Of a stretch of 64,000 nucleotides of DNA, positions 8,157 to 16,623 are shown piece by piece. The DNA comes from Bradyrhizobium sp. CSA207 (GTDB lineage Bacteria; Pseudomonadota; Alphaproteobacteria; Rhizobiales; Xanthobacteraceae): positions 1-64,000 of the forward strand of contig NZ_JAACFT010000004.1 in the NCBI RefSeq assembly GCF_029051685.1, in the 5' to 3' direction. Position numbers and translations under genes: made by a program. The notes beneath the pieces were generated by a model that saw only the letters and a list, made by a program, of their open reading frames with translations, searched no databases and had not been told where the DNA came from. The number at the start of each line of letters is the position of its first letter. Position 1 is the first letter of the stretch.

Positions 8157-8844
8157 GAAGTCTGCAAAGGATGAAGCTGCTCCGCGCCGCCGTGGCGCCA
8201 AGGCTGCGGTCATCGATGTCGAGACCGAGCGCAATCTGGTGATGCGGATCCTGCTGCACAGCCCCAAGGACACGCTGGCCGGGCTCGTCGCGGTTGCGGC
8301 CGTCAGCGCGATCGTCGCCAATGCGCTGTTCCTCCAGACCGGCCGGCATCCGGCGCCGATGTTCGGCACCGTGATCAATCTTCCCATGCCGTCGTCCGTT
8401 CCGCAGCCGAATCCCTTGCCGCGCCCGCGCCCCGTCGGCGCCGATACGTCACCGCTGGAGCCGAAGGCGACCGAGTTCCGGGTCGAGCCCAAACCTGCCG
8501 AGAGAGCGGCCGAGAAACCCGTCGAGGCCACCGCATCGACGCCGCGATCGGGCGATCCCATGACCAATCTGGTCAAGACCACGACATCGCCCTCCGTCGC
8601 CGTGGCGCGTCCGCCGGCGCCGATCCCCGCGCAGCAAAGCCCCGCTGCGCGGCGCATCTCCGGCGTGCAGCGCGCGCTGTCCGAATATGGCTATGGCCAG
8701 TTGAAGGTCACGGGCACGATGAGCGGCGAGACCCAGTCCGCGATCCAGAAGTTCGAGCGCGAGCACAAGATGCAGGTCACGGGTCAGGTATCCGATCGCC
8801 TGCTGCGCGAGCTCGGGGCCGCGATCGGCCATCCTGTCGAATAA
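8149..8844 (+). CDS. Peptidoglycan-binding domain protein with one membrane anchor
   Basis: The 231-residue protein has a basic N-terminal cytoplasmic tail, one membrane helix at about 44-64 and a Pro-rich spacer to about 160. It ends in a PG_binding_1-type domain (Val-Gln-Arg-Ala-Leu-Ser-Glu-Tyr-Gly-Tyr then Thr-Gln-Ser-Ala-Ile-Gln-Lys-Phe). It would sit in the inner membrane and touch the cell wall. Its GTG start overlaps the end of the kinase gene by 8 bases, so the two are very likely co-translated. The pair could couple a wall-related cue to signalling, which is an inference from the overlap. Confidence 0.82.
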   Translation: MPKKSAKDEAAPRRRGAKAAVIDVETERNLVMRILLHSPKDTLAGLVAVAAVSAIVANALFLQTGRHPAPMFGTVINLPMPSSVPQPNPLPRPRPVGADTSPLEPKATEFRVEPKPAERAAEKPVEATASTPRSGDPMTNLVKTTTSPSVAVARPPAPIPAQQSPAARRISGVQRALSEYGYGQLKVTGTMSGETQSAIQKFEREHKMQVTGQVSDRLLRELGAAIGHPVE

Positions 8845-8849
8845 TCGCT

Positions 8850-8888
8850 GTCGCACGCTTCCTGGTCGGAAGTGCGCGACGTCCTTTT
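8850..8888 (+). terminator. Intrinsic terminator after the kinase operon
   Basis: GTCGCACGCTTCC (8850-8862) can pair, with two imperfect positions, with GGAAGTGCGCGAC (8868-8880) around a 5-base loop. GTCCTTTT follows. It sits a few bases after the stop of the peptidoglycan-binding gene. Confidence 0.7.
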
Positions 8889-8967
8889 GCCGCTTCACAA
8901 AACTATTCTGCGGCGAGAGACGCGCCATTATTGACTCCCAACTATTCTGTAGTTACAAAATAACCCT

Positions 8968-9227
8968 GTGAAGATCGTCTGGGACGAGCCGAAGCGCTTA
9001 GCCAATCTCGACAAGCACGGGATGACTTCGCCGATCTCAACGAGACCTTCTTTGACAATGCTCTGGTCTTGGCCGCACATCGCAATCGGTGGCGCGCGAT
9101 CGGTGTCAACATCCGCGGTGTCATCTCGGTCATTTTTGCGACCCGCGGAACCGAGGGTGTCAGCATCGTCAGCATGCGCCCTGCCAGTAGGCAGGAAAGG
9201 AAACTCTATGAAGAGAACCGCCGCTAA
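8968..9227 (+). pseudogene. brnT: BrnT-type toxin gene with a one-base frameshift
   Basis: BrnT is a RelE-like ribonuclease toxin. From GTG 8968 the frame reads Lys-Ile-Val-Trp-Asp-Glu-Pro-Lys-Arg and Asn-Leu-Asp-Lys-His-Gly, the family N-terminus. After Met (9022-9024) one base, probably G, is missing. In the next frame the expected sequence resumes (Phe-Ala-Asp-Leu, Arg-Trp-Arg-Ala-Ile-Gly, Ile-Phe-Ala-Thr-Arg-Gly, Ser-Met-Arg-Pro-Ala) to TAA 9225-9227, which overlaps brnA by 20 bases. The toxin should be inactive as read. The shift places the BrnT start in the same frame as brnA, creating one open frame of 172 codons from 8968 to 9486. Confidence 0.85.
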
Positions 9228-9486
9228 AAAGAGCTACACTGCGCGGGACATGCGCACGGTCAGTGATAATCCCGAATGGACCAAGGATGATTTCGCCAAG
9301 GCTAGGACGTTCGATGAGGCCTTCCCGGCCATGCGGAAGGGCCGCGGTCCCAACAAAGCTCCGACAAAGCGACAGGTGACCTTACGCCTCAGCCCTGTTG
9401 TGCTCGACTATTTCAAGGCTGAAGGCGCGGGTTGGCAGAGCCGCATTGACGAAGCTCTCGTGAAGATCGTGACGCGCAAGCGCTAA
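9208..9486 (+). CDS. brnA: BrnA family antitoxin
   Basis: The 92-residue antitoxin ends in a ribbon-helix-helix DNA-binding region with the family signature Lys-Arg-Gln-Val-Thr-Leu-Arg-Leu-Ser-Pro and Gly-Trp-Gln-Ser-Arg-Ile-Asp-Glu-Ala-Leu. It would bind BrnT and repress the operon. AGGAAAGG precedes the ATG at 9208, and the start overlaps the end of brnT as in intact brnTA operons. The antitoxin is intact while its toxin is not. Confidence 0.88.
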   Translation: MKRTAAKKSYTARDMRTVSDNPEWTKDDFAKARTFDEAFPAMRKGRGPNKAPTKRQVTLRLSPVVLDYFKAEGAGWQSRIDEALVKIVTRKR

Positions 9487-9513
9487 TTTCAGTTCTGCAA
9501 AACAGGTTGGTGC

Positions 9514-9852
9514 ATGCGCCTGAAATCAAACATATGGGTCGCGGCGTACTTGCGCCGGTGCCAGACCGAGGGCGTGTTCGGCGCGGTGCGCCGTCGCGGC
9601 GCCGAGGAAGCAGGCGCGGTGTTCGTCAAGGTCTCGCTGCTCGACGGCCATGCGATGCTCTACGTGCCGGCGCCGCAGACCGCCTATGACGACGGCCGAC
9701 CGGTCGATCGTTTCTTCGTGCCGGCCGCGCCGCAGCCGCTTCCGGAGCCTGCCGTCGAAGAGCGGCTGACAAAGGAAGTCCGCTTCGATCCGGATGCCTG
9801 GATCGTCGAAACCGAAGACCGCGCGGGACGGCATTTCCTCGAGCTGGCGTAG
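9514..9852 (+). CDS. DUF1491 family protein
   Basis: This 112-residue protein matches the usual length and pattern of alphaproteobacterial DUF1491 proteins: Leu-Lys-Ser-Asn-Ile-Trp-Val-Ala-Ala-Tyr-Leu-Arg-Arg at the start, an Arg-Arg-Gly-Ala-Glu-Glu-Ala-Gly-Ala block, and Phe-Asp-Pro-Asp-Ala-Trp-Ile-Val-Glu near the end. It is soluble and probably cytoplasmic; the function is unknown. It lies 27 bases after brnA but is not expected to belong to that system. Confidence 0.85.
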   Translation: MRLKSNIWVAAYLRRCQTEGVFGAVRRRGAEEAGAVFVKVSLLDGHAMLYVPAPQTAYDDGRPVDRFFVPAAPQPLPEPAVEERLTKEVRFDPDAWIVETEDRAGRHFLELA

Positions 9853-9870
9853 ACCTGATCGGCGCCCCAC

Positions 9871-9957
9871 CGTCATTGCGAGCGTAGCGAAGCAATCCAG
9901 AATCGTTCTGCGGAGGGATTCTGGATTGCTTCGTCGCAAGAGCTCCTCGCAATGACG
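9871..9957. repeat. Dispersed palindromic repeat element
   Basis: CGTCATTGCGAGCGTAGCGA and the following AGCAATCCAGAATC are mirrored by GATTCTGGATTGCTTCGTCG and CTCGCAATGACG. Together they form a long imperfect hairpin between convergent genes. The sequence type (GTCATTGCGAG ... CAATCCAG) is a common intergenic palindrome in Bradyrhizobiaceae genomes, by recollection. Confidence 0.85.
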
Positions 9958-10016
9958 GCCTGGGCGTCGTCACGCGCTACGCCTAATGTCGCAGTCTATA
10001 GAGCCGGCGTGAGCGA

Positions 10017-10997
10017 TCAGCGATCCGGCGATCCGTCTGTTCCGGTCCGCACCGCAGGCGCAGAGCCGGGCTGCACGCCTGGCCGCGGCTGGTGCACGCT
10101 TGCGCGTGCGCGCTGGCGTTCGCTGTCATGCAGCGATGACTGGTATTTCGCGCGTGTCACAGCCAGTGTCGAGCCGCGCCAGGCGGCGAGCATGACCAGC
10201 GCAGAGCGGTCGCTGAGGCGATCATAGAGCCGCGACAGGCGGTACACGCTGTTCACGGACGTGCCGATCTCCGGCTTGAAGAATAACAGGATGCGCTGGA
10301 AGTTCGGGCTCGGCATGTCGAGCGCACGGGCGGCGACCGCGAGCGCTTCGCCGCCGGAATCGTCGACGATCTCCGTTGCGACACGCGAGGGCAGGATCAG
10401 GCTGTCGCCAAGCTCGAAGGCGAAATTCTCGACATCGCCCGCGATCGCCGCCATCTCCAGGATCTGGATTGCGCGTTTGGCGCGCACGGTCGGAATCCGC
10501 GGCGCTGCCTTCAGCGGCGTCTGCTCCAGATTGTGCAGGATCTGGGCGCGCTCGGATGGGCCGGCGCGGAAGAATATGTCATGGATCTCGGCCGCGTCCT
10601 TCGGCTGCAGCGCCATGTTCGAGGCCATGCGCCGCTCGGCCTCTGAGGGTGCGCGGAGCGGGGCGGGGGCGGATGCAGGCGGTGCGGGAATCTCCCGCGC
10701 CAGCGGAATCCTGCGGCCCTCCTGCGCGGCCGTCAGCCCCAGCTTCTGCATGACCGGAGCCGGAGTGGATGGGTATATCGCGAGCCGTGCCTTGACGGCT
10801 GCGCGCGTTGCGTCGTCGACCTGGTCGATCAGGCGGGTGGCGAGCTCGACGAACTGGCGCTGCTCGTCCTCGCTGTGGCTGCTCGCCTGCACATAGAGGT
10901 CGGTCAGCACGCGCAGCAGGGTCGGACGGATGTCGACGCCCTCGCGACGGGAGAGGGTCATCAGCCCGTCGAATCCGGGAAACGGCGACTTGGTCAT
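10017..10997 (-). CDS. DUF2336 domain protein
   Basis: The roughly 326-residue soluble protein consists of helical repeat-like segments typical of DUF2336. Examples are the early Leu-Met-Thr-Leu-Ser-Arg-Arg-Glu-Gly-Val-Asp-Ile-Arg-Pro-Thr-Leu-Leu-Arg-Val-Leu and later Asp-Ile-Phe-Phe-Arg-Ala-Gly-Pro-Ser-Glu-Arg-Ala-Gln-Ile-Leu. A Pro/Ala-rich linker lies around 130-160. The family is alphaproteobacterial and of unknown function. The ATG at 10997 is preferred over one 33 codons upstream because the upstream residues are not family-like. Confidence 0.82.
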   Translation of the reverse strand: MTKSPFPGFDGLMTLSRREGVDIRPTLLRVLTDLYVQASSHSEDEQRQFVELATRLIDQVDDATRAAVKARLAIYPSTPAPVMQKLGLTAAQEGRRIPLAREIPAPPASAPAPLRAPSEAERRMASNMALQPKDAAEIHDIFFRAGPSERAQILHNLEQTPLKAAPRIPTVRAKRAIQILEMAAIAGDVENFAFELGDSLILPSRVATEIVDDSGGEALAVAARALDMPSPNFQRILLFFKPEIGTSVNSVYRLSRLYDRLSDRSALVMLAAWRGSTLAVTRAKYQSSLHDSERQRARASVHQPRPGVQPGSAPAVRTGTDGSPDR

Positions 10998-11250
10998 GGA
11001 GGCGTACGCAACTTGAAAGACACTGTTGCAGCAGCCTATCGCAGCTTCGTTTAAAGCCTCGTTAAGGAAAACGAGACGTGAAACGAGGCGCATCATTTTG
11101 GCCGTTGTCGTGCCGCAACGGGATTTCAGGGCGCGCCCGTGCGGCTATGGTTCGGGTGCGCATGTTTACACCCCGTTAACCATGTACTGATCTTAATGAG
11201 CCCATGTTGCAGAAGCGCGCTTGGTCGCGCGGCAATTGAAGAGAGCTTAT

Positions 11251-11439
11251 ATGGGGACCATCATTGAATTTCCGGCCGGTCGCTGGGTGGGCTCGTCGGG
11301 GGACGTCGCTCCGCGCGCCGGAATGGGAACGATCCTGATCCTTCCCGCGATCCGCATCGAGCGCGAGGCGGACGAAACCAGCGGCGATCACGGGCCGGCA
11401 GCGGGCACAGCGCCGGGGCGCCGTCGTCGTCGCCGCTGA
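11251..11439 (+). CDS. Small conserved Arg-rich-tailed protein
   Basis: The 62-residue protein contains two similar blocks (Met-Gly-Thr-Ile-Ile-Glu-Phe-Pro and Met-Gly-Thr-Ile-Leu-Ile-Leu-Pro) and ends in a run of six arginines. I recall similar small proteins in Bradyrhizobium but no function. GAAGAG precedes the ATG at 11251. It ends 15 bases before the lipoprotein gene and is probably co-transcribed with it. Confidence 0.65.
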   Translation: MGTIIEFPAGRWVGSSGDVAPRAGMGTILILPAIRIEREADETSGDHGPAAGTAPGRRRRRR

Positions 11440-11454
11440 CGTCCGGCTATTGCA

Positions 11455-12216
11455 GTGCCGGAACCCATCCGCCAGATCCGGCCTTTCGTATCGGCCATCC
11501 TGCTCGCGCTGTCAGGCGCGATGTTGGCTGCCTGTAGCGGCGGCGATTTCGGCCGCACCCGCGCCGACATGCGCAGCGACGACATGCATCGCTGGCTGGG
11601 GACTGAGGTCACCGCCAGCGTCGGCCTGAAGCCGTCGCAATTCCAGCTCACCGACGAAGAGCGCCAGCTTCGCGATCTTGCCTATCCCTTGATCGAGCCG
11701 CCGCTATCGCGGCCGGCCTGGAAAAGCGTGTTCGGCGACTACAAGGCCTTGCCGTCGCCCTGGCGCCAGAAGGTGGTGTTCGATCGCACCATGTACGGTC
11801 GCACGCTGATCGACGAGCCGCATCGCTCGCATTCCTCGCGCTATGCGCAGCTGATCGAGGACGTTCGCAATGACATCACCCGCTTCGAGCCGTTCTTTGG
11901 CAGCGCGATCCGCGTCATCGATCTCGACAAGAAGCGCAATGCCAGCATGGCCCGCGTTTCCGAACTCTCGCCGAGGGAGAAGGCGGACGCGGTCGAGCGC
12001 ATGCAGGAGAACTCGCTGATCGTGCAGTGGGTGCAGCAGTGCCTGGAGCAGCGCGTCTCGTCCTATCGCTGGGCGCTGGAACGGCTGGTGATCCAGGCGC
12101 CTGACGGCATGGCCGCCGACGCCGATCGCCTGATCGGCGAACTCGCCGCCCAGACCGCCAATCCGCCGGTCGCGGCGCAGCCGGCTTACGGTCGCGCGGT
12201 CAGCGTTCGCGGCTGA
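11455..12216 (+). CDS. Predicted lipoprotein of unknown function
   Basis: The 253-residue protein has a signal peptide ending in a lipobox Leu-Ala-Ala-Cys with the lipid-modified Cys at about residue 27. The mature part is helical, with conserved-looking Thr-Asp-Glu-Glu-Arg-Gln-Leu-Arg-Asp-Leu-Ala-Tyr-Pro and a Cys near 190 in Gln-Gln-Cys-Leu-Glu-Gln-Arg-Val. It should be anchored in a membrane facing the periplasm. A GTG start directly precedes the signal peptide. No named family is recognised. Confidence 0.75.
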   Translation: MPEPIRQIRPFVSAILLALSGAMLAACSGGDFGRTRADMRSDDMHRWLGTEVTASVGLKPSQFQLTDEERQLRDLAYPLIEPPLSRPAWKSVFGDYKALPSPWRQKVVFDRTMYGRTLIDEPHRSHSSRYAQLIEDVRNDITRFEPFFGSAIRVIDLDKKRNASMARVSELSPREKADAVERMQENSLIVQWVQQCLEQRVSSYRWALERLVIQAPDGMAADADRLIGELAAQTANPPVAAQPAYGRAVSVRG

Positions 12217-12519
12217 TTGCGCCCGCCTGCTATTGCCGTCCCGCTGTGCGGTAGACGGCCTCGGCACCCCCGACCTTGGCCTTCCATTCCGGCCCGTTCA
12301 GCGCGCTGGCATGGCCCATGCCCCAGCCCGGCCAATCCGGAAACCAGCGTGATTAGTGTGCGCCGACCCAGCGCATGAGCGTTGGGGACCGGTGCCTGCC
12401 GCAGCCGCTGACCCTCCTGCGCATATTGGGGTACCGCACTGATTGGCGCTTGTTCCCCCAAGCCATAAGGATAGGATTATTTCGTTGCATCAAGTCATTT
12501 TGCCCAAAGGTCTTTCAAG
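12217..12519. other. Intergenic region with a possible gene remnant
   Basis: Downstream of the lipoprotein gene, the minus strand from about 12345 to the TAG at 12230 reads Trp-Pro-Gly-Trp-Gly-Met-Gly-His-Ala then Gly-Pro-Glu-Trp-Lys-Ala-Lys-Val-Gly-Gly-Ala. This looks like the C-terminus of a protein without its body. It may be a remnant but cannot be named. The rest presumably holds the promoter of the CHAT operon. Confidence 0.3.
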
Positions 12520-15500
12520 ATGAGCTTTGACGCCGCGAATCCGTTTGAAATCCGTCCGGATTTTACCCTGCCGCGGAAGTTGCTGGCACTTGCCATTCTG
12601 CTCGGAACGACCGGTTCAGCCGCCGCCGCCCTGACTAAGGAGGCGGCGCTCGAGAACTGCCGGATGACGGTCGGCAAGCCGATCGTCCATGCGTGCATGC
12701 AGGCCCAGGGAGGCCGCAAGGCCGGTGCCGACATAGAGGCCTGCCGCGCCAAGGCGTCCCCGCAGGTCAGGGCCTGCGTGATGGCGGCCCTCAATGCTGC
12801 CAACGGCCGGGCCAACGTTGCGGTCGAGCTTCCGAAGGAAGTGGCGCCCAAGCTGGATCCGGCGGCTGCTTTGCCGAAGGACTTCGTCGCGCCGCCGCGC
12901 AGCATCGCCGACATCACCGCTGTCCTCAACGGCGAGAAGCCTGACGAGAAGATGCTTGCGGAGCTGAAGTCGGACGCCGACGACGCGCCCACGGGGAAGG
13001 AATCGCGCCAGGATCTCGCACAATTCTATTTCGATCGCGCCAATGCGCGCGCGCAGCTTGGCCGGCTCGCCGAATCCATCGCGGATGCGGACAAGGCCGT
13101 GGAGGTGGGACGCGGGGTCGTCGGCCCGAACATGCTCGGGCGGATGATGCAGCTCCAGTCGCTGCAGCACTCCCTCGCGGGCGATCCGAAGCGTTCGCTC
13201 GAGATCATGCAAAGGCTTCTGCGCGAATCGGCCAGCATGCCGGGCGCCAAGGGATTGCAGTTCAATACCAATCGTGGGATCGCATCCGTTCTCATCCAGA
13301 TGGGCGACGTGGCGCAGGCCGAAGCGTATATGCGCCGCAGCCTGACCGCAATTCAGGAAGCGCGCACCAGCGGCCATCCCAATTGGCGGTCGTCCTATGC
13401 CAAATTCGGCCAGAACTGGGAAAGCGAGCTGGAGATTTCTCGTGCCCAGATCTTCGAGGCGCGCGGCCAGTTTGCAGAGGCCGAGGCGGCCTATCGCACC
13501 GCGGAGCTTCGCAAGCGGTCGAGCACGAAGGCGATCCTGGCGGCGGACAACCCGCCGGCGGAAACCATTCTGCTGCAAGCCATCGACGGCATGGTGTTGA
13601 ATCAGGCCCGCATGAAGGCAAGGCAGGGGAGGCTCGCCGAAGCCGAGGTCGATGCGCGCCGTGCGCTGTTGTCGCGCCTGAAGGACACCGGCAAATACAA
13701 TCCCGTCACGCCGCGCTTCGTGATGGGGCTGGCGAGCATTCTGGTCGATCAAGGCCGCTACGACGAAGCCGAGAAGCTCGGCCGTGTCGCGCTGGAGATC
13801 AACAAGTCGGTTGGGGTGCCCGAGGACTCGCAGGCGACCGTGCAATTGTTCTCGCAACTCGCCGGCATTCTGACGCTTCAGCGTAAGAACGCTGAAGCCG
13901 ACGAGATGTTTGCGAAAATCGACAAGGCGATCGCCAATTGGCAGCCGCAGCGTCGCCAGGCATTCGAGCTGAACCCGTCCCGCATCATGTCGCTCTACGG
14001 CGCCGGGCAATTGGACGCAGGCATCGCCGCCGCCGAGCAATTGGTGAAGAAGCAGATTGGCCGCGTCGGCGAGAACCATTTCGATACCGCTTCGGCACGC
14101 GGCACGTTGGCGGTCGGTCTGATGCGGGCGCGGCGCGATGCCGACGCGATCCGTGAATTCAAGGCGGCCATCCCGGTGCTGATGGCGAGCGCCAACGAGA
14201 ATGCCGATGACGAGAACACGAGCGTGGTGGCCGCGCGCAGCCAGCGGCTGCAGGCGATCGTCGAGAGCTATCTGCTGTTGCTCGGGCGTGCCGATGGAGC
14301 CGGAGCCAGTGCTATCGGCGAAGAAACCTTTGGCCTGGCCGATGCCGTCCGCGGCCGGTCGGTGCAGCAGGCGCTTGCCGCCTCCAGCGCCCGCGCGGCC
14401 GCAAAGGACCCGGCGCTGGCCGAGCTCGTGCGCAAGGAACAGGACCTGACCAAGCAGGTCAACGCCCAGCTCGGCACGCTCAACAACGTGCTCGCGCTAC
14501 CCTCCGCCGAACGCGACGAGAAGGGCGTTCAGCAGATCCAGGCACAGATCGTGGCCCTGCGCGGAGAGCGCGACAAGGCGCGCCAGGAGATCAAGCACAA
14601 GTTTCCAACCTACGCCGACCTCGTCTCGCCCAACCCCCCGAGCGTCGCCGAGATCCGCGCGACCCTCGGCGACAACGAGGCGATGCTGTCCTTCTATTTC
14701 GGTCAGAACGGCAGCTTCGTCTGGGCGGTGCCGAAGTCTGGACCGGTGGCATTCGCCGCGGTCAAGGCGAAGATCGGCGACATCGAGACCAAGATTCGCA
14801 AATTGCGCGAGGCGCTGGAGCCGCAGGCCGCGATGATCTCCGATATTCCGTCGTTCGACCTCAAGCTCGGCTACGAATTGTACGAGTTGCTGCTCAAGCC
14901 GGTCGAGAGCGGGTGGAAGCCGGCCAAGAACCTCATTGTCGTGACCAACGGCGCACTCGGCCTGTTGCCGCTGTCCTTGCTGCCGACGGCACCGGCGGAG
15001 GTGGCCGAGGACGAGGATCCACTGTTCATCGGCTATCGCAACGTTCCATGGCTGGTGCGAACCCATGCCGTGTCGACGGTCCCGTCGGCGGCGGCCCTGC
15101 GGACGCTGCGCCAGCTGCCGCCGGGCAAGCCCGGCCGCGGCGATCTCGTGGCGTTCGGCGATCCCTACTTCAACAGGGATCAGCAGACCGAGGCGGAAGC
15201 CGTTGAGGCCAAGGTCCAGGTCGCCGACGCAAGCGCAAGCGTGATGCGCGGCGGGCCGCTGAAGCGGCGCAACAGTCCGAAGTTGGAAGGTGTGGACAGT
15301 GCCGAGCTCGGTCTGCTGCCCCGCCTTCCCGACACCGCGGATGAGTTGAAGTCGATTGCGCTGGCGTTGCAGGCGGATCCCTCAAAAGTGTTGTTTCTTG
15401 GCAGGAGCGCGACCGAGAGCGCCGTCAAGACCATGAATCTTTCCGGCTTCAAGATCCTGGCCTTTGCGACCCACGGTCTCGTCCCCGGCGAGCTCAACGG

Positions 15501-15945
15501 ATTGACGCAGCCAGCGCTCGCCTTGTCATCCCCGGCGGTGACCGGAGAGAGCGGCGACGGCCTCCTGACCATGGAGGAGATTCTCAGCCTCAAGCTCGAT
15601 GCCGACTGGGTGATCCTGTCGGCCTGCAACACCGGTGCCGGTGCAGGTGCTGGTGCCGAGGCGGCATCGGGGCTTGGACGCGCATTCTTCTACGCCGGAA
15701 CGCGCGCGTTGCTGGTCACGAACTGGTCGGTGCATTCGCAGTCGGCGCGGCAACTGGTGACCGATCTGTTCAAGCGGCAGGCGGATGATCCGAAGTTGTC
15801 GCGGAGCCAAGCGCTGCGCGAGGCGATGATGGCCCTTGTCGATGGCCCCGGTTATCTGGGCAGCGACGGCAAGACCGAGTTTGCCTATGCGCATCCGCTG
15901 TTCTGGGCGCCGTACACCATCATCGGCGATGGCGGCGTACGTTGA
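12520..15945 (+). CDS. Exported TPR-CHAT domain protein (caspase-fold protease-like)
   Basis: The 1141-residue protein starts with a signal peptide or anchor (hydrophobic about 22-38, Ala-rich end). A Cys-containing block (about 45-90) and a long array of TPR-like helical repeats (about 150-600) follow, then a coiled-coil-like Glu/Lys-rich stretch (about 630-690) and a C-terminal CHAT domain (about 830-1140). CHAT is a caspase/separase-fold peptidase. The catalytic pair is visible: His985 in Phe-Ala-Thr-His-Gly and Cys1036 in Leu-Ser-Ala-Cys-Asn-Thr-Gly. It is probably an active protease with TPRs as the substrate or partner platform. The export signal is notable because better-known TPR-CHAT proteases act in the cytoplasm. 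It is the first gene of a four-gene operon. Confidence 0.88.
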   Translation: MSFDAANPFEIRPDFTLPRKLLALAILLGTTGSAAAALTKEAALENCRMTVGKPIVHACMQAQGGRKAGADIEACRAKASPQVRACVMAALNAANGRANVAVELPKEVAPKLDPAAALPKDFVAPPRSIADITAVLNGEKPDEKMLAELKSDADDAPTGKESRQDLAQFYFDRANARAQLGRLAESIADADKAVEVGRGVVGPNMLGRMMQLQSLQHSLAGDPKRSLEIMQRLLRESASMPGAKGLQFNTNRGIASVLIQMGDVAQAEAYMRRSLTAIQEARTSGHPNWRSSYAKFGQNWESELEISRAQIFEARGQFAEAEAAYRTAELRKRSSTKAILAADNPPAETILLQAIDGMVLNQARMKARQGRLAEAEVDARRALLSRLKDTGKYNPVTPRFVMGLASILVDQGRYDEAEKLGRVALEINKSVGVPEDSQATVQLFSQLAGILTLQRKNAEADEMFAKIDKAIANWQPQRRQAFELNPSRIMSLYGAGQLDAGIAAAEQLVKKQIGRVGENHFDTASARGTLAVGLMRARRDADAIREFKAAIPVLMASANENADDENTSVVAARSQRLQAIVESYLLLLGRADGAGASAIGEETFGLADAVRGRSVQQALAASSARAAAKDPALAELVRKEQDLTKQVNAQLGTLNNVLALPSAERDEKGVQQIQAQIVALRGERDKARQEIKHKFPTYADLVSPNPPSVAEIRATLGDNEAMLSFYFGQNGSFVWAVPKSGPVAFAAVKAKIGDIETKIRKLREALEPQAAMISDIPSFDLKLGYELYELLLKPVESGWKPAKNLIVVTNGALGLLPLSLLPTAPAEVAEDEDPLFIGYRNVPWLVRTHAVSTVPSAAALRTLRQLPPGKPGRGDLVAFGDPYFNRDQQTEAEAVEAKVQVADASASVMRGGPLKRRNSPKLEGVDSAELGLLPRLPDTADELKSIALALQADPSKVLFLGRSATESAVKTMNLSGFKILAFATHGLVPGELNGLTQPALALSSPAVTGESGDGLLTMEEILSLKLDADWVILSACNTGAGAGAGAEAASGLGRAFFYAGTRALLVTNWSVHSQSARQLVTDLFKRQADDPKLSRSQALREAMMALVDGPGYLGSDGKTEFAYAHPLFWAPYTIIGDGGVR

Positions 15946-15983
15946 TTGCAGGTGAGGGCAGGTGAGGAATGGGGGAATTCGTA

Positions 15984-16427
15984 ATGAAGCGTCACATTCT
16001 GCTTGGGTTTATTGCTGCAGGTCTGCTGTTTTCGGGCGCATCGCGGGCGACGCCATTGATCACGGAGGAGGAGGCCAAGTTGCCGCCGCCAAAGGGGGCG
16101 ATCGCGGCGGACCGGCGCGGTATCATGCGCGGTCCAAAGGTGGAATTCGTCGCGCCGGGCGACTCCGTCAGCTCGCCCATGCGGCTGGTGTTGAAGTTCG
16201 AGTCGTATGGCGGGGCAAAGATTGATCCGGAGTCGGTCAAGGTGATCTTTCTCCGGACGCCGAATGTCGATCTCACTGCGCGCGTGAAGCCGTTTGTCCA
16301 GTCCGACGGCATCAACATGCAGGACGCGGAGTTGCCACCCGGCGAATACACGGTGCGGGTTGATATCAAAGATAGCGACGGCCGGCCGGGCACGACCATC
16401 TTCACCCTGAAGGTTGCGCCAAAGTGA
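15984..16427 (+). CDS. Small exported beta-rich protein of the CHAT operon
   Basis: The 147-residue protein has a clear signal peptide (residues 1-22, Ala-Thr-rich end). Its compact beta-rich domain carries Lys-Val-Glu-Phe-Val-Ala-Pro-Gly and Leu-Pro-Pro-Gly-Glu-Tyr-Thr-Val-Arg-Val, suggesting an immunoglobulin-like or CopC-like sandwich without obvious metal ligands. It would be periplasmic. It starts 38 bases after the CHAT gene, and its stop overlaps the next gene (GTGA). The ATG at 15984 is used because the signal peptide starts there. A partner or substrate role for the CHAT protein is an inference. Confidence 0.75.
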   Translation: MKRHILLGFIAAGLLFSGASRATPLITEEEAKLPPPKGAIAADRRGIMRGPKVEFVAPGDSVSSPMRLVLKFESYGGAKIDPESVKVIFLRTPNVDLTARVKPFVQSDGINMQDAELPPGEYTVRVDIKDSDGRPGTTIFTLKVAPK

Positions 16428-16621
16428 AGTGTCCGTACTGCCAATCCGTGAATGCGGATGGTGCGCTGGTTTGCGCGTCCTGCGCGGGCGACATCGCCGT
16501 CCCCGCGACGCTGATCGCGGAGCGCGACAATCTCCTGCGCAAGCGCGATGAGCTGCGTGACGAGCTGAAGCGGGCCAGAAGCGAGATCGAGGCCATCATG
16601 CTGCGCCGGAAGTCGCACTGA
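16424..16621 (+). CDS. Small zinc-ribbon protein with coiled coil
   Basis: The 65-residue protein has a zinc ribbon Cys3-X2-Cys6 and Cys17-X2-Cys20. It is followed by a highly charged helix (about 28-62, Glu/Arg/Asp heptad-like) that probably forms a coiled coil. There is no signal peptide, so it is cytoplasmic. The GTG start overlaps the upstream stop codon, and the gene ends two bases before the next start, so all are translationally linked. The Cys spacing is identical to that of the following membrane protein. Confidence 0.75.
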   Translation: MKCPYCQSVNADGALVCASCAGDIAVPATLIAERDNLLRKRDELRDELKRARSEIEAIMLRRKSH

Positions 16622-16623
16622 CG

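Noticed and set aside
12616..14079. A 487-codon minus-strand frame over the CHAT gene
   Set aside because: Antisense to TPR-CHAT coding sequence that has clear repeats and catalytic motifs.
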